NCBI GenBank assembly: GCA_037178675.1
Contig: JAYMGJ010000001.1
Location: 1-64,000 of the forward strand
Direction of reading: 5' to 3'
DNA from: Scleroderma bovista
Lineage: Eukaryota > Basidiomycota > Agaricomycetes > Boletales > Sclerodermataceae
DNA length: 64,000 nucleotides
Each line of letters begins with the position of its first letter. Position 1 is the stretch's first letter. The position numbers and the translations under genes are program-made. Shown one piece after another: positions 10,406 through 21,740 of the stretch. Under the pieces are notes generated by a model that saw nothing but the letters and a program-made list of their open reading frames with translations, had not been told where the DNA came from and did not search any database.

Positions 10406-11189
10406 ACCAACGGTGTAGAAGGTTAGTTCCGGAAGGGTGCAAAACAGGTCCGCCCAAGGGAACTGGGTCTGGCTCAAACTGGTAGAGTCGGAAAAGCGAA
10501 GGAAGGTGCACAGAGCACTTGGACTAGCAAGGAGTGGGGTGTGACGAGCAGCGCAGTGGAAAAGAGGGTGGACGAGAGAGCGCGAGGTGCGCTCTGGTCA
10601 AAAGCCTAGAGAGTTCCCTAGAGAGCGGAGGAGAGACGTATGTGAAAGTGAGGGACACATGGCGAAAGACGAAACGATACGACGAAACGAGCGAATACGA
10701 TAAAATGCGACGATGAGACCTTGAACAAACTGAAACCTCACGTAGAAGCTGGGGCTCTTACTCTGCTATGAGGGGGAGAAAAAGAATGTTGTATTCTTCC
10801 AGGGTAAGGTATATGTGGCCCTAGGACCAATGTACGGAACATAAGGGTCAGGAAACACTGTAGCGCTCCAAGCGCGTCTAAGCGGTAACTCTAGTCTAAA
10901 TAAGGGAAATGGTGGGCACTCTGGCACTATCTGACATAACGAAAAGGGTCCACAACCGAGTAACAGGCACCCGAGCATCAACAGATGACATAAAGAAGTG
11001 GGAAACTCTAACAAGGGAGATGGGCGCGAAGACATACCCATGACGCGAAGTGTACAAAAGAGGGAGGACCGGAACAGCTTAACAGGGTCGCGGGTGGTTG
11101 CGTTTGCGTGCGAGTGAGCGAGGGTGGTCGAGTCGGGTCCTACTTGAGCTTGGGCGAGCGTTCAGGTGGTCTGTGCATTGAGTCGCGAT

Positions 11190-11960
11190 TTCACCCGTGC
11201 GAGTGATCGGGCGCACAGCAGCCACGGATGCACTCGCACGAGCGAGCAAGTCGGGTGTGACGCGATCGAACAGATGCGAGTGGACAGGCGAGCATGCAGG
11301 TCGGACGGGATGCGATCGGGTGGTCTGCGAGTCAAGTCGTGGCTACACCCGTGTGAGCGATTGGGCGCACAGCAGCCGCGGATACACTCGCACGAGAGAG
11401 AATGCGAGTGGGTTGGACGTGACGTGATCGAGTGCGATGCGAGACGAGTCGCGACTACACCCGTGCGAGTGATCGGGCGCGCAGCAGCCACGGATGCACT
11501 CGCGCGAGCGAGCGAGCGAGTCGGGTGTGATGCGATCGAACAGATGTGAGTGGGCGGGTGAGCATGCGGGTCGGACGGGATGCGATCGGGTGATCTGCGA
11601 GTCAAGTCGTGGCTACACCCGTGCGAGCGATCGGGCGCACAGCAGCCGCGGATACGCTCGCACGAGAGAGAATGCGAGCGGGTTGGACGGGATGCGATCG
11701 GGTGGTCTGCGAGTCGAGTCGTGGCTACACCCGTGCGAGCGATCGGGCGCACAGCAGCCGCGGATACACTGGCACAAGAGAGAACGCGAGCGGGTTGTGA
11801 CGTGATTGAGTGCGATGCGAGACGAGTCGCGACTACACCCGTGCGAGTGATCGGGCGCGCAGCAGCCACGGATGCACTCGCGCGAGCGAGCGAGCGAGTC
11901 GGGTGTGATGCGATCGAACAGATGCAAGTGGACGGGCTAGTATGCGGGTCGGATATGATG
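11190..11960. repeat. Long-period minisatellite with alternating units
   Basis: Six copies of a core (acacccgtgcgag.gatcgg through gcagccacggat) start near 11,192, 11,347, 11,457, 11,617, 11,727 and 11,835. Spacings are about 155, 110, 160, 110 and 108 bp. A block with cgatcgaacagatg is inserted only in the longer intervals, so two unit types alternate. Stop-free frames across it on both strands arise from the repeat. Confidence 0.85.
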
Positions 11961-12072
11961 CGATCGGGGGGGTGTGCCTTACCGCGGGGGGCGCGTCTAG
12001 GTGGGTCTCTCGCAGGGCTTAGGGTGTGACAGCTAGGGAGCTGTGCGCCTAGAGACCCGGGTGTCTCTACAA

Positions 12073-12480
12073 CGGACATCAGCGACGGGAGGAGTGCATG
12101 CGCACTCACGTCACCGTCGCTGGACCGGAGGGGCAAACCAACGGACACCAGTGACGGGAGGAGTGCATGCGCACTCACATCACCGTCGCTGGACTGGAGG
12201 GGCAAACCAACGGACGCCAGCGACGGGAGGAGTGCATGCGCACTCACGTCACCGTCGCTGGAAGGGGCAAGCCAATGGACGCCGGCGACGGGAGGAGTGC
12301 ATGCGCACTCACATCACCGTCGCTGGACTGGAGGGGCAAACCAACGGACGCCAGTGACGGGAGGAGTGCATGCGCACTCACGTCACCGTCGCTGGACTGG
12401 AGGGGCAAAACCAACGGACGCCAGCGATGGGAGGAGTGCATGCACACTCACATCACCGTCGCTGGACTGGAGGGGCAAAT
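12073..12480. repeat. 69-bp minisatellite array, six units, each with a dyad
   Basis: The phrase gggaggagtgcatgc recurs near 12,087, 12,156, 12,225, 12,290, 12,359 and 12,429. Each unit contains cagcgacgg and, about 27 bases on, its reverse complement ccgtcgctg, so each could form a hairpin. A pair of further related segments (tgccaacgacaa.ctgaaaca) follows to 12,610. Confidence 0.9.
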
Positions 12481-12672
12481 AGATGCTTGCCAACGACAAT
12501 CTGAAACATAAAGAAACGTTAGCAAAAAAAAATGGCGCCGAACGGGAGGGGCAAACAGACGGTTGCCAACGACAAGCTGAAACATAAAGAAACGTTAGTA
12601 AAAAAACAAACATCGCTGTAGGGAAAATATCAACAGACACAAAAGTTTGAGTACTCACCTTTTCTCAGTAGT

Positions 12673-12727
12673 CATGGTCTTTTTTATTAGGCAGGCTGCA
12701 GTCCTGCCTAATAAAAAAGAAGCCATG
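12673..12727. repeat. Near-perfect 23-bp inverted repeat with 7-bp loop
   Basis: Left arm 12,673-12,695 (ending ttattaggcagg) and right arm 12,703-12,727 (beginning cctgcctaataa) are reverse complements except for a two-base bulge. The loop is ctgcagt. It could be a cruciform, the tip of a small foldback element or a hairpin RNA. Confidence 0.85.
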
Positions 12728-12729
12728 AG

Positions 12730-13426
12730 GCAGCCAAATTGAATGGGGAGGAACTTCTTTTACAGCCCAGTTGGGCCAATGACGTGTCATGTTAGCGCAG
12801 TAATCATTTTAACGGAGGCCTTGACTTACGTTGGATTTGCCACGTGAGAACAGGGTGGGGCCGCAGGGTGAAGGGTGAAAGCCGTTGATGGGAGTTGGAG
12901 AAGAAGAGGTTGAGTGTGGAAAAAACGGTTGATAATGAACAATGTGTGTCAATATTTGGCTATGATCACTTGACTCATGCGTTGCGCGACTTGTGTCCAC
13001 TCCATGTACTATCTTGGAGTCTTACCATCACTCGCTGTGGTTTGTCGCTCTCGCAATGTGCGTGTGTCTGAGAAGGTTCTCATCCAGGTCACGCAAACAT
13101 GGCACACTCGTTCCATCCGTCTCGCTGCTCATCTTTGGGCAGATTTTAAACGTCGTTTGCGTAGTTGGTCATTTCATTTGCCTTCTACTGTACCACATGT
13201 GAACTTACCTGAGCACTTGTCTTATCTGCTATAGTACTAGTTTCTCTGTCGTCGTTGTCTTATAGTACTCTCTCCTCTTGTCTGCTCTGCTCTTTGTTAC
13301 TGTTAGTGCCGGCGAGGTCTTATTTGGCCTGAGCTTTGTATAGCGTAGTCCGCCGTATCTTTATTTCATTTCATTTCAATCAACCAGTGTTGATAGACTA
13401 CGGTCAAACCCGTCTGACCTATAAGG
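12730..13426. other. Spacer without a supported gene
   Basis: Short frames only. A pyrimidine-rich tract (13,230-13,380, including repeated tttcatttca) precedes the hAT terminus. A related ORF at 12,977-13,234 has no recognisable motif. Confidence 0.5.
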
Positions 13427-16400
13427 TAGTGTTGCCGCAGAGGTGAGGTGAGGCGAACCGAAGTGACAGTTCGGTGCCACTTCGAATCATCGAACTTGAA
13501 TGAAGTGAGGTGGAACGAGGTCAGCAATGTTCTCAGCCAATCAGAGCATGATTACTATACAGTGAAATTACGAGAGATTACTAGCTAATAAGTCTGAAGC
13601 GTTGAGCACCAGCTGGTCAAGCTCCGTGAATTTGCCTTCACCAATGAGCTCCTCGACTGCTCTCTGCGTCAAAGGTCCTTCAATACAATAGTCTTCTTCT
13701 CGTGCAAGAAAATCGCCTGTAAAATTTAGCCTGTCCTTCCTCAGGGCGAATTTGAGAATTTGTAATGCCTCTAATAGTTGCGGAGAAATCCTGTTTTGAC
13801 GAAGCGTGCAAGTTTCCTTGCTTGAAGAGAATACCCGTTCGCACGGTACAGCAGAGGCCTGAGCAGGAAGGACATCCATAGCAACTCGAAAGAGCAGGGG
13901 GCGAACTTTCTCCATGCGCTGAGGTCAATACCTTGAGTCAGTGTCGTAGTAGAAATGCATGCAATGGTGCTTACCTCCCAATAGCGCACCAAATCTGTTA
14001 CTCATTCTCCGTTATGTAAAGTTGGTGACTCTGCCTTGTAACGGTTGAGTTCGAGCTCTGCATCTCTGCAATCTTGGTCACGCAAGCACTGCTGTTGAAT
14101 GGCCAGCTCCTCGGGCGATAATTGATTTGGTAGTTCGAGTGTGGGGATATAAGGTGATGGTGTTGGAGTTCGACTCGGAAGTGGTGTAGACGCAGAAAGG
14201 GACGAACGACGAACCCCAACATTGATGGAGTTAAGGTGGGAGAATGCACTGGCCTGTGCATGCGATGCTGCATTGGAGCGCTTCATTGACACCGATTGGA
14301 GTTCATGTCCCACCTCACGCTCAGATGTCCGATACAAGGTCATCTAATAAATTACTTGATTAGTTTCATTCGACTCACGATGAATATTTGAGAGACGCAC
14401 AGCTTCAATCGTCCACTCACGTGCATTTGCAACATCTTGTGCATCCCAGTGCAAACTCATCCAACTGAACTTCATGTCTGGATTCAAGACTTCAATGGTG
14501 AAAAGTGATTCATCAGCCAAGGAGCTTATCAGATCCAAATGTGACAACCTACTCATCGAAAGTGCGTAAATCCGTGTTTTTCGTGCTTCCCTCACATACT
14601 GATGAAGCTTGTTGAGAGCCACATCAATATAGTGGGAAAGCTCCGGAATAGTCCTCTTGAGATCACTCCATTTCACGATCAGGACTTCGTAGATTGGTAG
14701 AGCCATCGAAAGCGTTGGTGTGAGCTCAGCAGAGAGTGCTTCCTGAGCAGAGTGCGGAAGTTCAAGAACTTGATGGATATCACGAAGGACGCAGATTTGC
14801 TCCTTTGAAAGGAGAAACTTTTGGAGTTTGGAGTCTTCTTTATCAATGATGAAAGCTCGAATAGCCTACATCAATGGAGTGTAAGTTCGAGATAGCAAAT
14901 CACAAGGTGCACGCACAGGGTATAACAGGATCACACGCTCAACCATCAGATGACTTGATGACCAGCGTGTTTCGCAGTCACGAAGTAGTTGGACAACAGG
15001 AAGAGTATCCGCACCATCGGGGAGCTTTCCAATCCATCGTTTTGACACATTCCCCTCTATAATAGTGGCTTTCAGTCCTTGTCTTCGTTGTCCAGAAGCA
15101 CGGCATGCTGCAACTACACTACGAACTCTCCCCACAGGATCTCCGGTTAATGCTGAGGCATACGTCTCAAGGTACTTCCAAAGCTCAAGTTCGTCATACC
15201 CAGTGTCACTATGGGAGTCAAGCACTGGCTGTGTGGGATTTTTCTTGAGTTCAGCGAGAAAAGCTTGGCATGCCAGATTAACTATGTGAGGGAAACACCT
15301 GAAATTTAATATGCCACTGGCGTCAGTGTGTTTCATTTCACAGTGAATAGGACACATTACCTTAGGCGGTTTCCATTCCTGTCAAAAGGAATACCTCGTG
15401 TTGTGAGCTCAACCTCAATCTGTATCATCATTGTGTGATTATTTGATGCATTGTCTAGAATGAGCTGTCCCATCTGTTGTGGTTGAGTAAGGTAAAATAG
15501 AGCTCAAACATCGGACACACCTTGTGCAATATTTGAAGCTCGTCAAGGATATGAATGAGCTCCTTGCCAATGTTGGCACCTGTGTGCATCCCATTAATGA
15601 GTCGAAAGGCAATAAGGAGCGTCTTCAAAATGAGTTGACCACGTCCATCCCGCGCCATGAAGTGAGCAGTGACAGCCATATAGCTGTCACGGTTTGGGTC
15701 ACTCCATAGATCAGTCGTCATGGACACCCTCCCAAGAGAGTTCTGCAATAGATTTGCCTTAGATCATGTAATTGGAAAAGGAATCAGTCTACTTATGCTG
15801 AGAGACTCTGTGATTTTCTGGTGCTCCTTTTTGTATTCTTCGAGAATCATCGCTGTAAGCTTTGTCCGGTGTGGCAAGGTTCTATCATCAATTTTGTCCT
15901 CGCCCAAATATAGCAGAAGTTCCCGAAATTCATTGCAATCCATGATATTCAGAGACTACATAGATGTGAGATCATGCAGTAAACAGCCCACATATGGACC
16001 TTCACCTGGTCATCAACTGCTATCCACTGCATCAAAAGATAATAGAACTGTTCGAGTGTGAATGGCACTTGTTTCTTGCCAGCCAACGCCTCTCGGAGGT
16101 TCCCAGGTTCTTCAAACCACGGTCCCTACATTCCGTTGCCCACTTTGTTTTGTGTGTATCTTGCAGATGACGCCGATAGCAAGATGTCATGCCATCACCG
16201 TGACTCCAAGATTTCCATTTGCCTTCTTCATTGTGGTAAATCATCTATTAGTAATGATACTCAATTAGTGAGACGACTTACATGCAAACACGACAGGCCA
16301 AGTATTCAGACCGTGTGGGGTTCTTCATCAGCTGTGGGACATCATCCAAGACAGGGAGTTCATTAGGCTGCGATGCTGACTCCACGACCATCATGAACCA

Positions 16401-17497
16401 CCAAACATCAGTTGCAGAGGACCTGTTTTGTATCCGTTGGTTACCCAAAGTTCCAGAGCCTTTTGCGGAAGTTGTAGGATTTGTATACAAGTGGAGAGGT
16501 GGCGGAGCTTCGGAGCCTGGATCAGGTACCAATCCTCTGCTCGCATGCCAGAATGAATAACATTGGCATCATGTACCACTGATGGATTTGCCAAAGCTGA
16601 TGGCCCAACTCCACACACAGCAGCAGCCTGAGGTAAGTCTCCAGATGCCTGTTCATTAGTAGCTTTAGCACGCTTCTTACGACTAGTATTCTTCGGCCTT
16701 GCTGTCATTTCATCAGACCTCCGCTTCCTACTACTTCCGCGAGTCTGACCTGACCCTGTTGTCGACGATATCCCACAGTCACTACCCACAGGCTCGACAG
16801 CCTCTGGTTCATTGATGACAGGTACTGTTGATTGCAAAGTGGTTGCCCAGGCTGTGATGGAACACCTGGCTGTGTGTGTGGCACTGGTTGCGACTCACAT
16901 GGTTGTGGCACATAGTAGTATGTGCCAGTGACCAGGGAGATGTCCTGACCTGGCACAAAACTAGTGTGTGCATCCAGGAATGATGGTGGGTGATGATACT
17001 GACTGTGATTTCGATCGTATGGCAAGTTTATGGGCGGTCCGGTATGCTGAACGTCAGCATGAGATGATGAAGAGAGGTGCCACTGAGAGAACATGGTGAC
17101 TCGACTCTCGCAACGACTGTAGGCTTTCCAGCAGATTTGAAAGCCTTGGGGATGACAAAAGTTGTTTAATGAAATTGTATACTTCGTAGTTTTTGGGGAG
17201 ACAGGGTCGGATACCCCATTATTTTCATGTCCATGAACCAACCATAAAGTACTGAGGGAGATGAGGTTTTGATATTTGGCAGGACAGAGTCTGTGAATAT
17301 GTACTTCGTGCACATACTACACTCTACATACACTGATAAAAGATCCATACTATCTAAGTCCACATTTGGTCACTTCGAAAGGAGTTCGACCCCAGCAGTT
17401 CGTTTGACTTCGAATTTTCGAACTGCAATCGAACTATTCAAATTTCGAACCGAACCGAAGTCACCTCCGAAGTCACCTCACCTCGGCAGCAACACTA
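13427..17497 (-). mobile_element. hAT-superfamily DNA transposon with terminal inverted repeats
   Basis: The left end 13,427 (tagtgttgccgcagaggtga) and the right end at 17,497 (read inward tagtgttgctgccgaggtga) form imperfect TIRs of about 25 bp, with subterminal gaagtga/aagtcacc repeats. The element is 4.07 kb and carries one transposase gene on the minus strand. The 8-bp flanks (ctataagg and gatccggc) do not match, so the target-site duplication is lost or the insertion is old. Confidence 0.85.
13568..17094 (-). CDS. hAT transposase with BED finger and C-terminal dimerisation domain
   Basis: hAT transposases cut and move their own element as multimers. Minus-strand exons in order: a Pro/Gln-rich N-terminus from ATG at 17,094 (MFSQWHLSSSS); a basic segment (RKRRSDEMTARPK) about 16,760; a BED finger with CRVC near 16,290 and RRHLQDTH near 16,170; the RNase-H-fold start SMTTDLWSDPNRDSYMAVTAHF near 15,720; RCFPHIVNLACQAFL near 15,290; LLRDCETRWSSSHLMVERV near 14,960; and PAQASAVPCERVFSSSK with QILKFALR, the hAT dimerisation domain, at 13,880-13,750. 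Several small introns separate these. No certain disabling change was found, but not every junction was verified, so it may be intact or recently dead. Confidence 0.85.
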
Positions 17498-17759
17498 GAT
17501 CCGGCTTGGTTTTGAAACGCTTTGCGGCAGGACGTTCCGACTCATCAGCTGACTTTTCAGCGCTAGCATCCGACTCTTCAGATTCCAGCTGAACATCCTC
17601 TTCCTCAGCTGGCCCGCTTTCACGACTGGGATCAACCTCAGATAGAATACGACTCTCAACTCGTTTTCCTCGCCTCTCCTCTTGTTGAAAAGCTCATTTC
17701 TTCGTACAACATACTTCCTCAAGCGCACATCATCACCTCACTCGTATCGTCGTCTCAAT
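17498..17759 (-). other. Unrecognised Arg-rich coding-like fragment
   Basis: A minus-strand frame (17,728-17,495) runs up to the hAT right end. It contains basic patches but no recognised motif. It may be the remnant of a gene cut by the insertion; no continuation was found left of 13,427. Confidence 0.25.
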
Positions 17760-17891
17760 GTATAGTACTCGCCGAGCCCGTATATACTATAGGATTCCCA
17801 GGCTAGCCCGTTCACGCCAATCAGCCTGGGAATTGGTCTCTGCTATATATGTCCTCTCCGTCGGAAAGCGAGACTTAAGGCCCATTAGACT
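17760..17891 (+). mobile_element. LTR-like fragment, copy 2, just upstream of the H3-mimic gene
   Basis: Reverse complement of 8,019-8,147. In this orientation it carries tgctatatatgtcctctccg and ends ggcccattagact 198 bp before the ATG of the gene at 18,090. It could supply a promoter or TATA element to that gene; this is inference from position only. Confidence 0.5.
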
Positions 17892-18089
17892 CCCGATTGA
17901 ATTGACCATTATTGACTGGAGGTCAAATTGACCTTGCCAACACTGCAATCAACAAGGTTGAATTTTGGCCATGTTTTGCACAGCACATGATCTGCATTTG
18001 CGTTGGTTTTGGGTACCGCTTCTGCGAGCCGCTCAGTAGGTCCTGCCCGATCTGTTCTTCTTTACCATCTACTCAACTGCTTTACATCC

Positions 18090-19730
18090 ATGACACGAAC
18101 TAAGCAAACAGCCAAGAAGACTACTGGTGGCACGGCTCCCCGCAGGAAGATCCCCTCCCATTCTCAACGTTCCAGTCTGGATGCCGCACACGATAAGGTG
18201 GTCAAGAGGAACAGCATTCGCGTGCCACCCCGCAAACGACCCACAGACTCGGAGGCAGGCGTTGCTGAACAGACCATGGCTGTCAGTGCTGGGCGCGAAG
18301 CATTGGTGAGTTTACGGTTGGCTCAGGGCTGTCATTGTGCCTACTGACATTTGTTAGTTTTGTTTCCTATGTCAAGACGGCGGGGACTTGTACCAATGCG
18401 GAGCGTGCCCACGCGCAATGTGCACGGTATGCACGCTGGTGCCACAATCGCACCAGGAGGTCGTCAAGACCGCATCCGTCAAGTTCCGGTGCATGAGTTG
18501 TCACTGGCTATTGAATCAATGCAAGAAAGACTTCACTCCGTACACGGTAAGTATTCTTCATATTGTTGGAATCTGGCTTGGATGAACACTCGACAGGGTT
18601 TTACACAGAATGGTGTCCCCGTTCTCCCCAGCTTCTTGCCAGTGACTGGGCGTTTTGAGGTGGCCACGCGAGGGCATATTTTATCGCCCAAGACACTTTT
18701 TCTGCACTTCCACCTGACGCCCATTCCCGCGACTTTCCACGCCTCAGCGGTTCCTCAATCGCTTTCCGAGTTCTTTCCATATGGTGGCCTGGACGTGATC
18801 GACATACCATTCATTTTGGGTACGGATGAAGGTGTTGCAGAGTACGCCTGCCGCGCTGCCTCGTTAGTTGGACAACTCACCGAGAACTACGTTCACGTCA
18901 TTGTTGTCATCACGGATCATACTGACGAGAAGACTGGAGACCTTTTCCTTGGCCCGGATGAGACTGGATGCATGGTGGCTGGTGCCGTTGATGAAGTGAG
19001 TACCTTCTTTTCTCTATGCCCTACATTTCTTGATGCTGTCCATAGGTTTTTTGTGAACTGTTCACGCCATTCATCGAGTTCATGCGAGGGGCAGTGATGT
19101 ACCTCGCTGCCTGTGGTGCATTGGTGCAAAATCAGGAGAGCTTCAAGTTATTGTGTCGCATGGTTTCCAAGTAAGTAATTCTGCTATATCTTGATTATGA
19201 CAATTTTCTGATGTCTTTCAAGGTTTCAAATTGCTCATACGCTAGCATTTCATGCCTCACGTCTACAACCCATCAGCATTGCCGAACCCTTGATGCGGTT
19301 GACCAGGTCGGTTGTTATTTACGGGTTTCAGTTCACTGAGGCGGTGGAAAAGGTACTCACCGAGTCCCCTTTGCTTGGCATGCACACTGGCGTTGTGCAC
19401 CTGGTGTGGAAGGAGTCAGTGGATGGGGCGGATTCATTGGAGGGTTGCAAGTACGTCTGGACACACCGTGAATGCCAACCATGGGGACAACTGCTGCCGA
19501 TCCAGTGCCCCCAATGCGGAACAGTGCAGAAATGGCACTCCATTTACCTCGATGACGGCTCATACAAGTTTGAATGCACATACAGTAAGTGTGGGTATCA
19601 TGGCGCTGACAGGGAAGGGTGGAGGCACCAAATTATTATACAACGTCCAGAAGGTGCCATCATGCTCCCCAAGTGTAATGGTGGAAAGGGGGCTTGGATG
19701 AAGATGGCAATTGAACTCGGACTTTTGTAG
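18090..19730 (+). CDS. H3-tail-mimic / PHD-like finger / CHAT-like protein, paralogue 1 (478 aa)
   Basis: Five exons: 18,090-18,305, 18,358-18,546, 18,597-18,995, 19,046-19,170 and 19,223-19,730, all with GT-AG introns of about 50 bp and phases that sum to a 478-residue frame. The N-terminus reads MTRTKQTAKKTTGGTAPRRK, matching the histone H3 tail around K4 and K9 through G12-G13 and A15-P16-R17; the rest of histone H3 is absent. Exon 2 is a PHD-like finger with eight Cys ligands (residues 74, 77, 86, 89, 94, 97, 117, 120), containing DGGDLYQC..CPRAMC. The middle has VITDHTDEKTGDLFLG (His243) and YLAACGALVQNQESF (Cys291). The C-terminus has WGQLLPIQCPQCG and a later C-x4-C, a likely zinc ribbon. 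The gene appears intact. The chromatin role and a protease-like core are inferences. Confidence 0.85.
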
Positions 19731-20394
19731 TTATTTTGCCTTGCACAACACTATTTTGTGTAGTTTTTTTGTACTTGTAAACCCATTATTCCATACATTT
19801 AGTTACAGAAGTCATCATTGCATTAGCTTCGAGTTTGATGGTACTGGTTCTGCGGCTCACGAAGCTGGAGTCACCTGACCGAGCTTGTGTACATGGGGTT
19901 GTAACACGTATGCACTAGTGAGCGAGACCTGTGTCTCTACAACAACGCTGTTCGTATTCTTGCGTACTAGCGTCGCCAACAGCAGAGTGCAGGGATTGAT
20001 GGCGAGTAGGTGGGAAGTGCCGAACCGCGTGCCATATGTAAGGCAGGTCTGCACGGGAGCGGACATCGAGGACGGTGAGGATGACATCATTGGGAAGTCA
20101 CAAACTTGTAAGAAGTTCCCCGACTCCCACGGTAGTGGGAGAGGGTTGGGTCGGGCAGAAACGTCCTGTGCCTGCAAATGGACCTGCAGGCACGGACCTC
20201 ACCCAGTATGGAAATTTTATGTAAGATATGGACCTTGTATGTAGACCTGGTAGACCTATTAGTCAGCCAATCGATTTTTGTTCACCACGAAAAGCCTTTG
20301 TCAGGTTTCCTATCCTCATCAATGATCAAAGTGATTCTCGATGGCTTCGCATTTCTACATGATGTCTTGCATCACCTAGCGTTAGGCATTCAAA
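19731..20394. repeat. Intergenic DNA containing inverted repeat 3, left copy
   Basis: About 19,870-20,110 matches 54,930-55,170 in reverse orientation (shared phrases gagcgagacctgtgtctct and gtgccgaaccgcgtgccata). I do not recognise what it encodes. The rest of the interval holds no gene. Confidence 0.6.
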
Positions 20395-21430
20395 TGATAC
20401 GCACCCCCCATGATGATGATGAGGACCCCAATGACGATGATGGTGGTATGGACCACCACCCCAATGGCCACCACCCCACGCCGATGATGACAACCACAAC
20501 AGCAATGACCCCCACCCCTGGCATCGATGATGGGCTTAGTATTAGCACATGTATTAGTTACACTATGTATTGTTTTACCTGATTCGGACGCCGTTGTTGA
20601 ATGACATTGGTCAGTCAATGGTCAATAATAGGCCGGTCCTCGGAGCATCTTGTTGTCTGAGGTGTTCCCTCAAGTCAGACAAAATCAGACACTTGTCACA
20701 GGACATCAGCTATTCAACATCAGACATCTAGTGTGTCTGAGCTGTCTGGCCCAGATGATTTCAGACGTGATTAGACCCATACAAGGTCTCTGCCTGATTA
20801 TTCGTGAGAAAGTGCCTCCTAACGTTCCAGCACTTGCTTCAAGTTAACCGGTTGCAAGTTATACCTCTACTGCGAGTGCGACCATTGTAAGTGCTTACCC
20901 CTAACACTGACCACACCCACCACTGCCACTATGTATGTAGATAACAATGATGACGACCTCCACCGTCAGAGCCGTTGCCAGCTGACCTCCACGTGCACCA
21001 GCGTCAAAGTGACCCCCACCTCCATCAGCATTAATGACGCACAGCCACGACCATGACCAACCACCAGTGTCAATGACTGGATGATGGCAACGACAACAAT
21101 GATGACCAGACGCCAACGATGGCGACCATCCCCACCATGATCAGCATTATGCCTACGCGCACCATGACCTCCATGACCAGTGTCAATGACGAGGACGGCC
21201 AACGATGGCGACCACCCCCACTACCAGTTTTGACGACTACGACTACCATGACCAGCGCCAATGACGAGGTTGGCCAATTGGCAACCAGGTGTCAATGATG
21301 GTGACCACCCCCACCGCCAGCTTTGACAACTACGACCACCACAACCCAGACGCTGATGACGGTGACCATCCCCACCTGCAGCGACGACTACAGCGACGAC
21401 ATTTGCCACCACCACCACCGTTCACACCCA
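20395..21430. repeat. Low-complexity CACC/GATGATG region
   Basis: Imperfect repeats of gatgatgatgaggac and then ccaacgatggcgaccaccccca at irregular spacing (for example near 21,110, 21,195, 21,290). It includes a 20.6-20.85 kb stretch rich in tcagaca words. No gene is supported. Confidence 0.75.
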
Positions 21431-21740
21431 CCAATACCTCTAACGTTGACAGTACCCACTCAATCACACCACTGGACATCCACGCCATTCAATGCTGGGT
21501 GCCGTGGCCCACAGCGCTGACTGTAGTATCCTATGAGGACATCGGACCTAGACCGGCGTCTCGATGCGGACGTACTACTGCCAAATTCAAAACCGTAAAG
21601 GTCAGCACAGCGTGGGAAGGCTTTCCCTCTTCTACACTGTGCACCGTCTGTAGTCCTATATAGAGCACTCCACTTTGCAAATTGTGTACATATTTTGGTT
21701 GTAGGTGTTGGACGAGATTTGTTCCAAGCAGGTGCCTGTT

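Noticed and set aside
11162..12247. 361-residue open frame on the minus strand
   Set aside because: It runs through two different minisatellites; stop-free reading is a property of the repeats, and Ser/Arg/His repeats show no domain.
8019..17891. The inverted 130-bp pair as terminal repeats of one 9.9-kb transposon
   Set aside because: No target duplication flanks them, the internal hAT element has its own terminal repeats, and the sequence looks like an LTR promoter.
18090..18305. A true histone H3 gene
   Set aside because: Only the tail matches; the histone-fold helices are absent and a zinc finger follows.
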